Assembly (NCBI GenBank): GCA_021234155.1
Contig: JAJEKV010000062.1
Span: 1,216,794 to 1,280,793, forward strand
Source: Isoetes taiwanensis
Taxonomy: Eukaryota > Streptophyta > Lycopodiopsida > Isoetales > Isoetaceae
Length of the DNA stretch: 64,000 nucleotides
Direction: 5' to 3'
Position 1 is the first letter of the stretch. The number at the start of each line of letters is the position of its first letter. Positions 21,072-32,040 of the stretch are shown in pieces. The position numbers were made by a program, and so were the translations under genes. The notes below the pieces were generated by a model. It saw only the letters and a program-made list of their open reading frames with translations, did no database searches and was not told the origin of the DNA.

Positions 21072-21485
21072 ATGAAGAAGACGGAAATGAAGATGGCGAA
21101 GCAAGGTGAAGCTCTTAAGAAGTGCAAGACGGCAAAGAGTGAAGGTGTTAAAAAGTCTAGAATAATGAAGAACACAAAAAAGAAGATGGAGAAGCGTGAA
21201 CAGATAGAGGAATTCAGCTATTTGGAGCAAATGAAAGGTATGTTGTTTTTGGAGAAAGAAGTTGCCATGTTGGATGACTTGTTGGCCCAAGAAAATTTCA
21301 ATTCTCTATCACAAGAAGATGACTTGAAGCAAAAAAAAGGGGATATCTACGACTCTCAAACTGTTGTAGGCTCTCAAACCCTTGAGGAATTGTTTGATGA
21401 CGACTTGCCAAGACTAGAGGAACATGGAGATATGCTTGACTTTGTCAGCGTCAAAAACAAACAGACGGTGATATCAATGCAGTAA
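21072..21485 (+). CDS. acidic coiled-coil protein, intact copy
   Basis: A 137-residue frame with a Lys/Met-rich basic start (MKKTEMKMAKQGEALKKCK), a basic EGVKKSRIMKNTKKKMEK stretch (about 35-53), a Leu/Glu-rich probable coiled coil with FSYLEQMKGMLFLEKEVAML (about 57-76) and an acidic C-terminus with LEELFDDDLPRLEEHGDMLDFV (about 102-123). Its start is supported by the TATA box 34 bases upstream and by the matching start in the copy at 7931. No family is recognised. The LFD(D/E)DLP..LEEH.DML module recurs downstream in broken frames, so the original protein was probably longer. The stop at 21483 may be secondary. Confidence 0.6.
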   Translation: MKKTEMKMAKQGEALKKCKTAKSEGVKKSRIMKNTKKKMEKREQIEEFSYLEQMKGMLFLEKEVAMLDDLLAQENFNSLSQEDDLKQKKGDIYDSQTVVGSQTLEELFDDDLPRLEEHGDMLDFVSVKNKQTVISMQ

Positions 21486-21489
21486 ATCG

Positions 21490-22275
21490 TTGTTAGCAAA
21501 CATTGAGTTGCCAAGCCTTCAAAAATTGTTTGATGAAGACTTGCCTACGCTTTGTGAGGTCAGTCTAGAGGAACATAGGGACATGCTTGGCGTGGTAAAT
21601 GTCAATGGCGAAGTAGATGGCTTGTTGTCGAGAGATAGACTTGCCAGTCCTTGATGAAGACTTGCCAACATTTTGTGATGCAAGACTAGGGCAATCAGGA
21701 GCCCCATCACAAGAAAATGATCATGAAGACATGCTTGACTTTGATTAATGTCTCGGTCAACAATAAGAAGAAAGGAAGCAAGCAGGGATAATGATGAGAC
21801 ATGTTGCTGGGATGAGTTTGATGGCATGTTGGCACAGGCAGAATTGCTAAACAAAGACAATCATATGTTTGATGGACAGGCAAGCAGGGGGGTGATGATG
21901 AGACATGTTGCTGGGATGAGTTTGATGCCGTGTTGGCACAAACAGAAGATAGGGATAAGCGAAGAAGCAACACAAGAAGTAGCATGTTGCTGGGATGAGT
22001 TTGATGCCATGTTGGGACAGGCAGAATTGCTAAACAAAGGCAATCATATGTTTGATGGACAGGCAATACTTGCAGGAACACCACCACAACAGGTTGCATC
22101 TGGTCGGGGTGAATTTGATTTTGATGCCTTATTAGCAGGAGGGCATTGTCGGGGAAAAGTCCATGGTCAATGCATCATTAGCAATTACAAGTCAACAAGC
22201 TATGACAAGCATGGCAGCTGTGTATCAGAACCAATGGCATCAACAGGGCAACAAGTGACAGCAGCTCAAGGATGA
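21490..22275 (+). pseudogene. degenerate acidic-repeat region between coiled-coil ORF and Dof finger
   Basis: Frame pieces repeat the LFDEDLPTL and LEEHRDML module (about 21528-21600) and another LDEDLPTFC (about 21645). In frame 21748-22275 two copies of a CCWDEFD.ML.QAELLNK.NHMFDGQA module follow, with a third, out-of-frame copy of its start between them near 21905. A Gln-rich part ([11 protein letters not shown]) then leads toward the Dof-like finger. Indels and stops separate the pieces. Shared modules, the same strand and tight spacing suggest that 21072-22520 was one gene. The acidic, Gln-rich content would suit a transcription regulator, which is inference. Confidence 0.5.
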
Positions 22276-22520
22276 AAATGCAGAAGGCGATCATGCCCAA
22301 GTATGACTGCCCTCGGTGTTTCAGTAGTGACACCCGTTTTCGACTATTTTGAGAATAAAAAAGGAAACCAACCAAGGTATTATTGTAGGGAGTGCGACGG
22401 GGACTGGACCATCGAGGGGGGCAAACTGAGGCCATCTCAACCTCGGCATCGCCAATAAAAAGATCAAGGTGCCAATCGGCGTCGCAATAAAAGATCAGGA
22501 TGCCAATCATAGCTTGGCTT
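22266..22520 (+). pseudogene. Dof-type zinc finger, broken copy
   Basis: This is the same sequence as the intact copy at 23432-23824. The first Cys pair is present (codons 22308 and 22317) with [10 protein letters not shown]. One extra T in the run at 22337-22340 shifts the frame and gives TGA soon after. The second Cys pair (22384 and 22393) is in another frame. Three extra bases in the G-run near 22412 and other indels follow. The finger cannot be made as one protein here. Confidence 0.8.
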
Positions 22521-22816
22521 CTGTACACACTCAACCACTTGTATGCAGTTATTGAAGTTGCATGGCTGTTGGTCATAAGAGACTGGTACAGTTATTATAT
22601 TGGATAGCTGCCATTTGAAAATACTTGTAAATAATCTGGCAGAATATGCCTTTTGTAAATACTCAGCCACTTGTATTGTTATCAAGACTGGCCATTTGTA
22701 ATATTTATCACAATGTTGTCAACAGTTTTACATTCTTTTGTAGATACAGCAATAATTGAGCCATTAGTGCTTGTGCTCTAGCTGTTAGTGCCTCATTACT
22801 AGTGGCGAGCAGTAAG

Positions 22817-22934
22817 TACTTCTGTTACTGCTTGTGTGCTAGCTGTGCGACCAACCAGCCATAATGCTCCTTTAACTACTTCTGTTACTGCTTGTGTGCT
22901 AGCTATGCAACCAACCAGCCATAATGCTCCTTTA
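22817..22934. repeat. 60-bp tandem repeat in unit 1
   Basis: Two units (22817-22876 and 22877-22934) share tacttctgttactgcttgtg, agct.tgc.accaaccagcc and ataatgctccttta. Unit 2 of the large duplication has only one copy (near 24085), so this doubling is younger than, or was lost after, the 1.28-kb duplication. Confidence 0.85.
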
Positions 22935-23329
22935 GCGTTAATTAAGTGGACCAAGGGTTTTGGACTAGCAATTGCATAAAGACTCAAAAATGGTTTCTTA
23001 GATTTATGGAGGATCCTTGCCATGTCAGTTAAGTATTAAATGGATGGCTTGATCAATTTGACACTGCTACAAAGAGTTTCATTTCAATTAACGAGTCATT
23101 ATCAAGATTGAAGAAAGATATATGAGTCATGTTAAATCTGCAACTCTTGCATTGAGAAATAAGCCAGGATTGGGTAATAAATTGCATTATGGTGTTTACA
23201 AACACCACAGTGCAGCACCTTTATCATACAGAGATGCGTTATTTGAGAATGAGTATATGAATCCAAGTAGCGAATTTTGCGGCTTATTTTGTGACTTGGC
23301 GGATTATTTTGCGGCTTATTTTGTGACTT

Positions 23330-24512
23330 GATGGACAGGCAATACTTGCAGGAACACCACCACAACAGGTTGCATCTGGTCGGGGTGAATTTGATGCCTT
23401 ATTAGCAGAAGGGCATTGTCAGGAAAAGTCCATGGTCAATGCATCATTAGCAATTACAAGTCAACAAGCTATGACAAGCATGGCAGCTGTGTATCAGAAC
23501 CAATGGCATCAACAGGAGCAACAAGTGACAGCAGCTCCAAGGATGAAAATGCAGAAGACGATCATGCCCAAGTATGACTGCCCTCGGTGTTTCAGTAGTG
23601 ACACCCGTTTCGACTATTTTGAGAATAAAAAAGTAAACCAACCAAGGTATTATTGTAGGGAGTGCGACAGGGACTGGACCATCGGGGGCAAACTGAGGCC
23701 ATCTCAACCTCGGCATCGCAATAAAAAGATCCAAGGTGCCAATCGGCGTCGCAATAAAAAGATCCAGGATGCCAATCATAACTTGGCTTCTGTACACACT
23801 CAGCCACTTGTATGCAGTTATTGAAGTTGCATGGCTGTTGGTCATAAGAGACTTGTACAGTTATTATATTGGATAGCTGCCATTTGAAAATACTTGTAAA
23901 TAATCTGGCAGAATATGCCTTTTGTAAATACTCAGCCACTTGTATTGTTATCAAGACTGGCCATTTGTAATATTTATCACAATGTTGTCAACAGTTTTAC
24001 ATTCTTTAGTAGATACAGCAATAATTGAGCCATTAGTGCTTGTGCTCTAGCTGTTAGTGCCTCATTACTAGTGGCGAGCAGTAAGTACTTCTGTTACTGC
24101 TTGTATGCTAGCTGTGCAACCAACCAGCCATAATGCTCCTTTGCGTTAATTCGTGGACCAAGGGTTTTGGACTAGCAATTGCATAAAGACTCAAAAATGG
24201 TTTCTTAGATTTATGGAGGATCCTTGCCATGTCAGTTACAAGTATTAAATGGATGGCTTGATCAATTTGACACTGCTAAAAGAGTTTCATTTCAATTAAC
24301 GAGTCATTATCAAGATTGAAGAGAAAGATATATGAGTCATGTTAAATCTGCAACTCTTGCATTGAGAAATAAGCCAGGATTGGGTAATAAATTGCATTAT
24401 GGTGTTTACAAACACCACAGTGCAACACCTTTATCATACAGAGATCGTTATTTGAGAATGAGTATATGAATCAAGTGGCGAATTTTGCGGCTTATTTTGT
24501 GACTTGGCGGAT
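23330..24512 (+). repeat. tandem duplication unit 2
   Basis: The unit matches unit 1 from gatggacaggc to gcggcttattttgtgacttggcggat. Divergence is low apart from single-base indels and the missing 60-bp repeat. Unit 2 keeps the Dof frame open while unit 1 does not. Confidence 0.9.
23432..23824 (+). CDS. divergent Dof-type zinc-finger protein
   Basis: A 130-residue frame. Residues 1-40 are Gln/Ala/Met-rich. Residues 50-78 form CX2CX21CX2C (Cys 50, 53, 75 and 78) with the Dof hallmarks [17 protein letters not shown] and WT.GG.LR (to about residue 89). A basic tail holds two [14 protein letters not shown] repeats (about 94-115) that could act as a nuclear signal. Dof factors bind AAAG-core DNA in plants. 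Unusual points are RDWT instead of RYWT, loss of the NVPVGGG segment after LR, and Asp in place of the usual Cys in TKFC. The frame is open upstream to 23327, directly after the duplication joint, so ATG 23432 is only the first ATG and the ancestral N-terminus was probably the acidic region upstream. Confidence 0.7.
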   Translation: MVNASLAITSQQAMTSMAAVYQNQWHQQEQQVTAAPRMKMQKTIMPKYDCPRCFSSDTRFDYFENKKVNQPRYYCRECDRDWTIGGKLRPSQPRHRNKKIQGANRRRNKKIQDANHNLASVHTQPLVCSY

Positions 24513-24930
24513 CGCCCTGTGGCTGAAATAAACTACCATGTGATAGCCTTGGCAGTTCTTCAAGTTAGGATAATCTATTATTGCATTATGAGAACTGTGC
24601 CAAGCTGCTGCATGCACCTTTCCTGCTTGAGAACAGTTTGCATGAGATTGTGCTTGTTCATTTTGTTAGATCTATAAGAACAACTATTCAATATCAGCTG
24701 TCATCAATAACTTCCATCAACAATTTGTTTCGCTGCAAGTATGAGATCTAGTTTTATAACAAAGACCTTTTGAAAGAATTAGTCAAAATTTAAGTGTCTT
24801 TTATAAGTTGCCCTTGAGTCTGATATTTTGAGTCTGATATGTGATTGTGATGCTGGCAGAACCACTGGTTGTGACACTAAAATTTTGTTGAAAAAGATAT
24901 TCCAATATGATGGACTGTGATGATTTCAGC
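24513..24930. other. no gene recognised apart from a direct repeat
   Basis: AT-rich sequence holding the left copy (24629-24736) of a 108-bp direct repeat. No domain is seen in any frame. Confidence 0.5.
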
Positions 24931-25423
24931 ATATATACACAACATGAGCAAGCTCATTTGGCTTTAGATTGTTTCAAGGAAATGCAACAGCATTGAATAA
25001 GGTCAGATAGGTTCGCATTTTCTAGCTTTCTGGAAGCATGTGGGACTTATGTGCCATCACAAATGGCAGATGCATTTATGAACAGGTCATTGGTAGTGGA
25101 GACCAATATTGGAACAATTGCTTAAAATACTCTCATTCGTAGGTATGCCAAGTGTGGTAGTTTGGAAGAAGCAAGCAAGGTCTTCGGTCTGCTCTAGTTG
25201 CACCAGACTATTCAACTGTTTGCAGTTTCAGCATTATTTGTGTTCATTATTTCAGCATTATTTGCAGTACATCATTGCCAGCCAAGATATCTGATATGAA
25301 CAGCATGACTTTGCAGAGAACAGTTTGCATGAGATTGTGGTTGTTCATTTTGTTAGATCTATAAGAACAACTATTTAATATCAGCTGTCATCAATAACTT
25401 CCATCAACAATTTGTTGCGCTGC
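24629..25423. repeat. 108-bp direct repeats flanking the PPR relic
   Basis: Positions 24629-24736 and 25316-25423 match over 108 bases with about four mismatches, starting gagaacagtttgcatgagat and ending cgctgc. They bracket 24931-25200. No inverted repeats or PBS are seen, so these are not obvious LTRs. Confidence 0.88.
24931..25200 (+). pseudogene. pentatricopeptide repeat (PPR) protein fragment
   Basis: One frame reads YTQHEQAHLALDCFKEMQQH, a stop, then IRSDRFAFSSFLEACGTYV, MADAFMNRSLVVETNIGTIA, a stop, NTLIRRYAKCGSLEEASKVF. This is the characteristic run of PLS-class plant PPR proteins (YAQHG..ALxCFxxMQ, then P-D-FTFxSxLxAC, then LIxMYAKCGSLExAxKVF). Two in-frame stops and isolation from the rest of a PPR gene mark it as a relic. 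PPR proteins act in organelle RNA editing and processing. The reading ends at TAG (25195-25197). Confidence 0.82.
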
Positions 25424-26695
25424 TACATAAATAGAACTTAATAAATATTTTGCGTTGCCCTTGATAAAGCAGCATTATTCTAGTTCGTCAAACAAAACCA
25501 GCAGATAATGAGGTGATATCATGATGATAGCTTTTAACTAAACTAACTTATAGATCAATATAGCCAGTATTATTCATTGACATCCGATTAGGATGCATAG
25601 ATATCACAAATATTACAAACTTTCGTGAATGTCTACTTGTGTGTTTGTGTGTCACTGCTCAGTTTCTGCAGAAGCTATCTGCATCCTTTGAAGACCATGC
25701 AGACAGTGCAGTCACCGGCGCTTGTCCCTTCTTCAAGTGCACTTCCATTTTTTTATTCTTGTAAGTCACCAGCGCTTTTTGGAAGGTTGGATCTCCTAGT
25801 AGTGGGTGAAACCTGTATTCTTAAATCCAGCATTATGATACATTTGTAAATCGAGGGGGATTTATCAACAGTGCTTGCACAAATTACTTCTTAAGCTCTT
25901 AATTGAGATCTATATATGATTCCCTTTAGCACAATGAAGAACGTAACTTACATCCATGTAAGTTACATATGCTCTCATTAACCTTGAACCCGCTACAGGG
26001 CTTGCGGTTTCATACATATTACAAACATGAGATAGCTTGTGAGAATACCCAATGGTAAGTTATCTGATAGAGCAGCAGACTTCACTACCAGCTCCAGAAA
26101 TACCCATGCCATAGAAAGAATGTCATCGTATAAAGGGCCAACCACGGTAGCCTTTGGCCTGATGCAAAACAATGTGTCATTAGAGACCATGGGGTTCAAA
26201 TCTTTTCTAAAATCACAAGTTTACCATTCCTTGGAGGAAATGGAAAGACACTTATGTTTATTAACATATCTCCTGCTGAGTCAAATTTGGATGAGACTTA
26301 AAACTCTCTCTGGTAAGCTATCTTTATCTTTCTTTCTCAGCATGAATTCTAGTGTTAGATGCTGCTGGCTAGGTTTCACTTCTATAGCGAGGACTTTAAA
26401 AGATATCATCTGAGATATATTTTGTTGCATTTACTGAACTTGGACAGCTATACAACTTGGGTAGGTCAATAACAAACCACCCTACAAAGAATATAATGCA
26501 AAAGAAAATTGTTCGTCTTAAGAAATTAGTTAGTTGTTGGAAGAACAAGCAAGTAGAAAGGCAGACGATGATGTCTTGAAGAAGTAAAGCATGAAATTTT
26601 CAAATGAAAAATTTGGGTCATGATGGCCATTTACTTTTATATATGAAATTATTTTTCCTTATCTATGTATGAGGTACTTCAAGCTCATATTCTTA
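25424..26695. other. no gene recognised
   Basis: Mixed AT-rich sequence. The longest frame (26039-26413, 124 codons, plus strand) has no domain I know. Frame 25625-25849 has a short hydrophobic start but nothing diagnostic. Short copies of upstream words are present. No RNA gene is seen. Confidence 0.4.
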
Positions 26696-26699
26696 GGCT

Positions 26700-28900
26700 C
26701 CAAACGAGCTGCATGGTGAATGGCCAACTAATTCGCGAAGTTTCTCCTACAACCTTAAGCTTGATTTTGCAAAAGCTTATGACAGTGTCAGCTGGGAATT
26801 CATGCATCGTTGTATGCTAAAAGGCTGGGATTTGGGGAACAATTCACATCGGATATTATGGTGCATATCTCGCTTTCGAGGCGGACTATCTGTTCCATGG
26901 TGAGCCGTCATATGCCTTTTCACTTTCGGTCGTGGTATTAGCCCGGGGGATGCCCTTTAGCACCATTGCTTTTCACAATTGTTTGCGGAGGCTTTGTCCG
27001 CGGTTATTCACCATTGCAGCGGCGGAGGGACTTCTCCATGGTCTTTGCAATGGAGGGCTGACACCAAGAGGTTTGCAATCAATATCGCGGGCGACCGTTC
27101 CTCTTCCTGAGTAAGCTAATGATGAGAATCTTGCTTACGCCAAAATGCTTTTAGACACTTTTCAGCGGCTTCCGGTGTTCTTGTGGGGTGGCGGTGTGCG
27201 ACTTTGTGGACATTGGATAATCCGGCTCAGGCATGTGTTCCACGATTATCCATGGAAATTACTAGCGCATGGACAGGCCATCAAGTTGTTGGGGATTCGG
27301 TTGGCATCCATGTTACTATGGGAGCTGCATGGGAGGAGATCATTAGAGGTTTGGAGAAGCACTTGTTACGGTGGTCCTTTGCTAAGTTGTCTCTTGCGAG
27401 GTCGCATTACATTGGCCAAGTGGGTCCTTAGTAGTACCCATGTTTATATGGCATCCTTACTTGCTAGCACCACGGATCAAAGTCGTGAGCTCATTGCAAT
27501 AGTTTGGAACTTTATTTGGAAGTCTTGAGGAAGGTCTTTGTGGTTAAGGTGGCTTGGTGAAGTGCATCCTTCCAAAATGGGGCGGTGATGCGGGTATGAT
27601 GGACTTCTTCTTTGCTTGAGCAAAGTGCTTATTTCAAAGTTCATTTGGAGATTCTGAATGGTGAGGATGATTCTCTGGTTCACGCCTTCTTAGACAAGCT
27701 CTTGGTCCTTTGTATCCCTCTAGGCAAGAAAATTTGTCAAACCAGTCCTACCTTGGGCTTTATTTGGGACTCTGCGGCCTTTTCAAAGCGCTTCTCCATT
27801 TTTGCGTGGCTTGTTGGCAGCATGGGAGGCGGTCGGACATCTTTTACGGCCATGCCCCTCTATCCACACCCTATTGAAGACTCCATGGTGGTGGGCACCC
27901 TTGCCTCGACCCTTAGCACCTCCATTGGTGACCTCGGTTCATCCCCTTACCACGAGAGGCGTTGGGTTCTTGCAGGTGTTGTCTCTATTCAAGCATGGTA
28001 TGAGGAGGGTCGCCTACTATCTTGGCCTGAATTTCAGGCAAAGTTCCTGCTCTCTCGATGGGATGTATCTCTATGGGAGAAGGTCGCAGAAAATTTGCCC
28101 CTCATAGTGCAAGTTGGTCTTCTTTGAAAGGGTGCCATGGGGACTGTCATGAAAACATTCACAAAGGCAAGCAATTTGTCAGATCAGTATATCGCCTTCT
28201 TTTACCACCACAACCCCTCCAGTTGCCAGATGGGTGGCACCTACATGTTCCACAACCCACTTTGTGTCGTACATGGCGATGGCTTTGGGACAGGTTGCTC
28301 CACCCTAAAGTCTACATCTTTGTGGTGGCGGATTATCCGCAGGTGCACTGCGGGTTAATGCCTTTTCGACATCGCTATGATCCTCGCATATATCTGGTAT
28401 GCCGCTTTGCCTCTCGGACGTTGAGACTCTTGAGCATTGTCTCTTTGATTGTCGAGGTTCAACCGGCGTGGTCGGCTACAAGGTTTGTTTAACGGTACAT
28501 TGAATTTTGCCGATGCATCCTTTTGGCGTCCTATCCCAGCGCATGGCCTCGGCTAAACAAAGGGCATTTCATCTTGGTTCGGTTGGCTCCTATGGTCGAT
28601 ATGGGGCGTCATGACACCACATCTTCGGTCATTTATTCATCGCACCGCGGTGTTATTCGGTGGTGAGAGAAAAAGATATTGGCGACCCTACGAGTGTTCT
28701 TCCCTTGACTCGGAGGCGGTGGTGGAGCATCACGGATTGGTATCTTGAATTGATTCTTACCATTAGGCTGCATGATGAATGGCCAACTAATTCGCGAAGT
28801 TTCTCCCCTGACTTACTTAGGCTGACATTTGTGGTGGCAAAGTGTATTTGACATCGTACCATCAATGGGATTTGTCGGAATAGAAATACGATTACTAGTG
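26700..28900 (+). mobile_element. LINE C: plant L1-type retrotransposon relic
   Basis: Motifs in several frames follow the L1 ORF2 order: LDFAKAYDSVSWEFM (Asp codon 26764-26766), RGISPGDAL (26931-26957, equivalent to RG.RQGDPL), MLLDTFQRL (about 27145), WEEIIRGLEKHLLRWSFAKLSLA (about 27330), LSSTHVYMASL (about 27427) and IAIVWNFIWKS (to 27525). Near the end there is a zf-RVT-like part: KVYIFV.WRIIR (about 28305) and ETLEHCLFDC (about 28425). The upstream RT part and endonuclease are missing and no YxDD is found at the expected place (about 27110-27150, near AYAKML). Multiple frameshifts show it is dead. It differs from LINEs A, B and D. Confidence 0.85.
26708..26747. repeat. 40-bp direct repeat at the left edge of LINE C
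   Basis: Positions 26708-26747 repeat at 28767-28806 with one mismatch (gctgcatg.tgaatggccaa to gcgaagtttctcc). The right copy lies inside the C-terminal coding-like part of LINE C, the left copy immediately before the truncated RT. Confidence 0.85.
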
Positions 28901-31830
28901 GATGATATCACGGCCATCGTGTGAGTGCTAGCATGTTATCGCGATATATATACAAACCCAAACCCACCAAACTACGTAAAATGGAACTTGAATCGATACT
29001 AAGTGAACAACTAATTGCTTGCCATTTCCAAGATAACCCACGAATGGACATGCCTGCATCAGAGTTTCTAACTTCACGTTTATTTAAAATGGTTGTAATT
29101 AGTTGTCTAGAATCATATATTTATCATAATTCTTACTCATGTCGTCATTGGGAATTGTGTCATTTATATGGTTTTAACTTCTATTACCAGCAGCTCTTTC
29201 TTTTCAATCCTTTACGGCATGTTTTTGGAAGTTTCAAGCATTGGATTGTTGGAATATGGGTAGTAATTCTTGGCGTACCATCTTGAAGAATGCAAATTTG
29301 TGATTCTGATTCGGCTATTGTTGTTTGGGTTGATGAGGAAACTCAAAGGCGAATGCTAGAAATGGGTTTTCAAGAGAAAATGCACAAAATAAGATAAAGC
29401 ACAATTTCATTTGTAGGCACCCACGAGGAAATAAAAGCGGACCACTTGCTAAATGGAATTGTGTTAGATAAAATTATAGAAGGATTTATGTGATTTCATT
29501 GTTTTGGCGGGCTTGATTCCTCAATTCCTCAAATAAGTCAGAAAGTTTTTAAAAGCACCACCTTGTGATGCATCGGCATCTTGTTTCCTTATAGTAGACC
29601 CTTTCCTCTTTCTTCCTATTTTAATTGAAGTTCCAAAGGAGTAAACTTGCTAGGGGCTACATGGTTGCCAACAAATAATTTCCCATAGGTATATTGCCAA
29701 ACAAATATTAGTGGAGATGATTAAGTAACAAAGCAAACACAAGATGTCATCTTAAACAACAACCCTTACGGATATACTTAGCAAGGCATTGTGCGTAAAC
29801 AATTCTCCAAAGTTCAATCCATGGCACAAAAATGCCCTTTATTGGTGGGCCGAATTCATGTAACTATCAATTTTTGTGTTCCAATCTAATATGATGATGA
29901 AACATCTTAGCGCCGTGTATACATCGAATTACTTTTGCATTGAACACTCAACAAATATTAGCAAGGACATGCATGAGCAGGTCCTTCACTCTCCCCATCC
30001 TCCAACCTCTACTTATGCAACTTTAGACATGTTGATGTTGTTCTTGAGTACGAATAGTACTTTATAGTCATGCCAACTCACTTGAGCACATGTGTTCCCC
30101 CCCCCCCCAAACATCTTTCTTTTCCTTTTCCTTCAACCACCCCCCTTCCAAAAAAATATAAAAAAAGAAATTAAAAAAAAATTAAAATCATAAAAATAAA
30201 GCATTCATTCCTAATCCTTTGCCCCAAGCTTTGTCCTATTGCTAGTGATCATGTCATGTATATATGCGTGTCTCTATATATGAGTTAGATCAATCTTTGT
30301 GAAGGATTTTGTATTAACGATATCGTAGTATATGAGTATAGATACAACATATGGCTTGCGTGGATTAAGTATGTGGATTCAGTATATATGATTATTTGTA
30401 TATGTTGATAAGATCAATTGTGTGAAGGATTCAATCGGAAGGATGATAAGAAAAATGAGCGGGAAATATTAGATACAAATTCCAAAAGTTGGAGCCCTTG
30501 GATTGGCTCATAATGGATAGAGTGTAAATATAAGGTCGCATTATTAGAGTTGGAAGGACGATGCGACACACGGAAAATGGCACGTTATAAAGATAAAAAG
30601 CAATTATCAAAATAATAATGGAGGATTAAAAAGGCCATGGAAGGAGGGCCAGAGGGATAATTAAAGCGCTAGGCGACATATCTGGACCCGGGGATAAGAT
30701 CGGTGTTAAGTAAAGAGAATGTATTAATTAGTGGAGACGCGGGATTAAGACTACGTGCGTGGCGAGGCGGTGGCACACCATAGAATAGGCAATCACGAAA
30801 ATTAATAAGGTGGTAACCATCAGGACACAATAAAACCGTATACATTAAATTTGGCATAAAGGGAATTTTTTGAGGGGAAGATGGGAGATCGATTATAAAA
30901 TCTACTCTTTGTAGATCGAGGAGAAGGAAAAGAGATAGAATAGAAACACTTCGATTCGGTGAAGAGCGCTTGCGGCGGGGAATCTCCTATATATCAGATT
31001 GGAGAAGGGGAAGAGGATCATGGATGTAACAACACAAGGGGAGGGACGAGGCGGCCAAGAAAAAGAGGAGATCTAGAGCCCTAGGAAATTTGGCAGGTCC
31101 CTTAACAAAGACCTTGAGGGCGCTTAAGCCCTTGGTGCATTTGCAATAGGGAGTGTCTCTATTTGGAAGGGGGAATAAGCTCTCTGCATTACTGTGCTAG
31201 GGTACATTGCCTATATTGTGCCTAAGATACTTTAAGGACTAAGATATGGTCGCCCCAGGAGGCCACCTCCGCCCACTTTCGAACATCTAGATTGCCCCTA
31301 ATTAACAGCATTTTGATATGAACATCATTTTTATGTATGCCCCAGGAAGCCATTACTTGTGTATGAAATTACGGCCCCAACATTTAGATTGCATCAAAAA
31401 TAAAAAATAACCTTCTTAAAAGCATGGTATTTGTGGAAACTTATGCATTTTGCTCCATCATAGTTGGAGCTTCGTAAATGATTTAATAACATAAAATATA
31501 TATTTTATGGGAACAACATAAATTTATGACCTCATATTCAACATATGTCTTGCTTTGAGGATGCATGATGATTGTTCTAAAGTAGATCCTATTATATTTG
31601 ACATAATGAAAATCAAAATACCCGATTCTATAGATATTGTATGAGGCACATGCTAAATAGATCTTGAGGTGCGCCCTAGACCTCGAGGTCCCCAGATCGG
31701 TCAATCCTATGTTGTGGGGGTCCATCGTGTGAATATAGTCAATGAGATGGTTTTAAAAAATGATATATAAGGACACCTACATATACATGGATTTTGTTTG
31801 ATATGATATGAATACGGGGACTTGCTAAAG
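28900..31830. other. AT-rich stretch without a recognised gene
   Basis: Frame 28921-29286 (121 codons, plus strand) is unrecognised. It includes a basic YKPKPTKLRKMELE start and hydrophobic C-terminal half. A C-run (30099-30108) and A-rich low complexity (30154-30200) are present. From about 30400 to 31090 the sequence is purine-rich with many GGA/GAA words, without open frames of note. I see no RNA gene or terminal repeat. Confidence 0.45.
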
Positions 31831-31831
31831 T

Positions 31832-31943
31832 AACTCAATGTTCTATAGAATATGCTTTGACCAATGCCACTAACAAACAAATATTACTATTTTTTCAAAT
31901 TAGATCTACAGATCGATTAATATGATTTACCGCCATGGAATGA
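31832..31943. repeat. about 112-bp direct repeat left of LINE D
   Basis: This block (aactcaatgttctatagaat through gccatggaatg) recurs at 34736-34854, on the other side of LINE D, with indels. The pair brackets the LINE and its tandem duplication. Confidence 0.8.
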
Positions 31944-32040
31944 ATTTGGCAAGGGCACCTTTCTATAATCAGATCAATTTCCCTTAGGACCTCCAAGTTG
32001 TTTTGCTACATATTGACCTCCAAGTCAATTTAATCTTCGG

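Larger units (their letters stand above)
22054..23329 (+). repeat. tandem duplication unit 1 (1276 bp)
   Basis: The unit starts at gatggacaggcaatacttgc and ends just before the same word at 23330. It holds the end of the acidic region, a broken Dof finger and a 3'-UTR-like AT-rich tail. Near the right end a gcggcttattttgtgacttg block is itself duplicated (about 23279-23329), marking the recombination joint. Confidence 0.9.

Noticed and set aside
24629-25423. 108-bp direct repeats as LTRs
   Set aside because: Too short, no TG...CA ends, no primer-binding site, and the content between is a PPR relic rather than gag or pol.
30099-30108. C-run as a gap or assembly join
   Set aside because: Flanking sequence is continuous in composition on both sides; low-complexity runs of this length are common.
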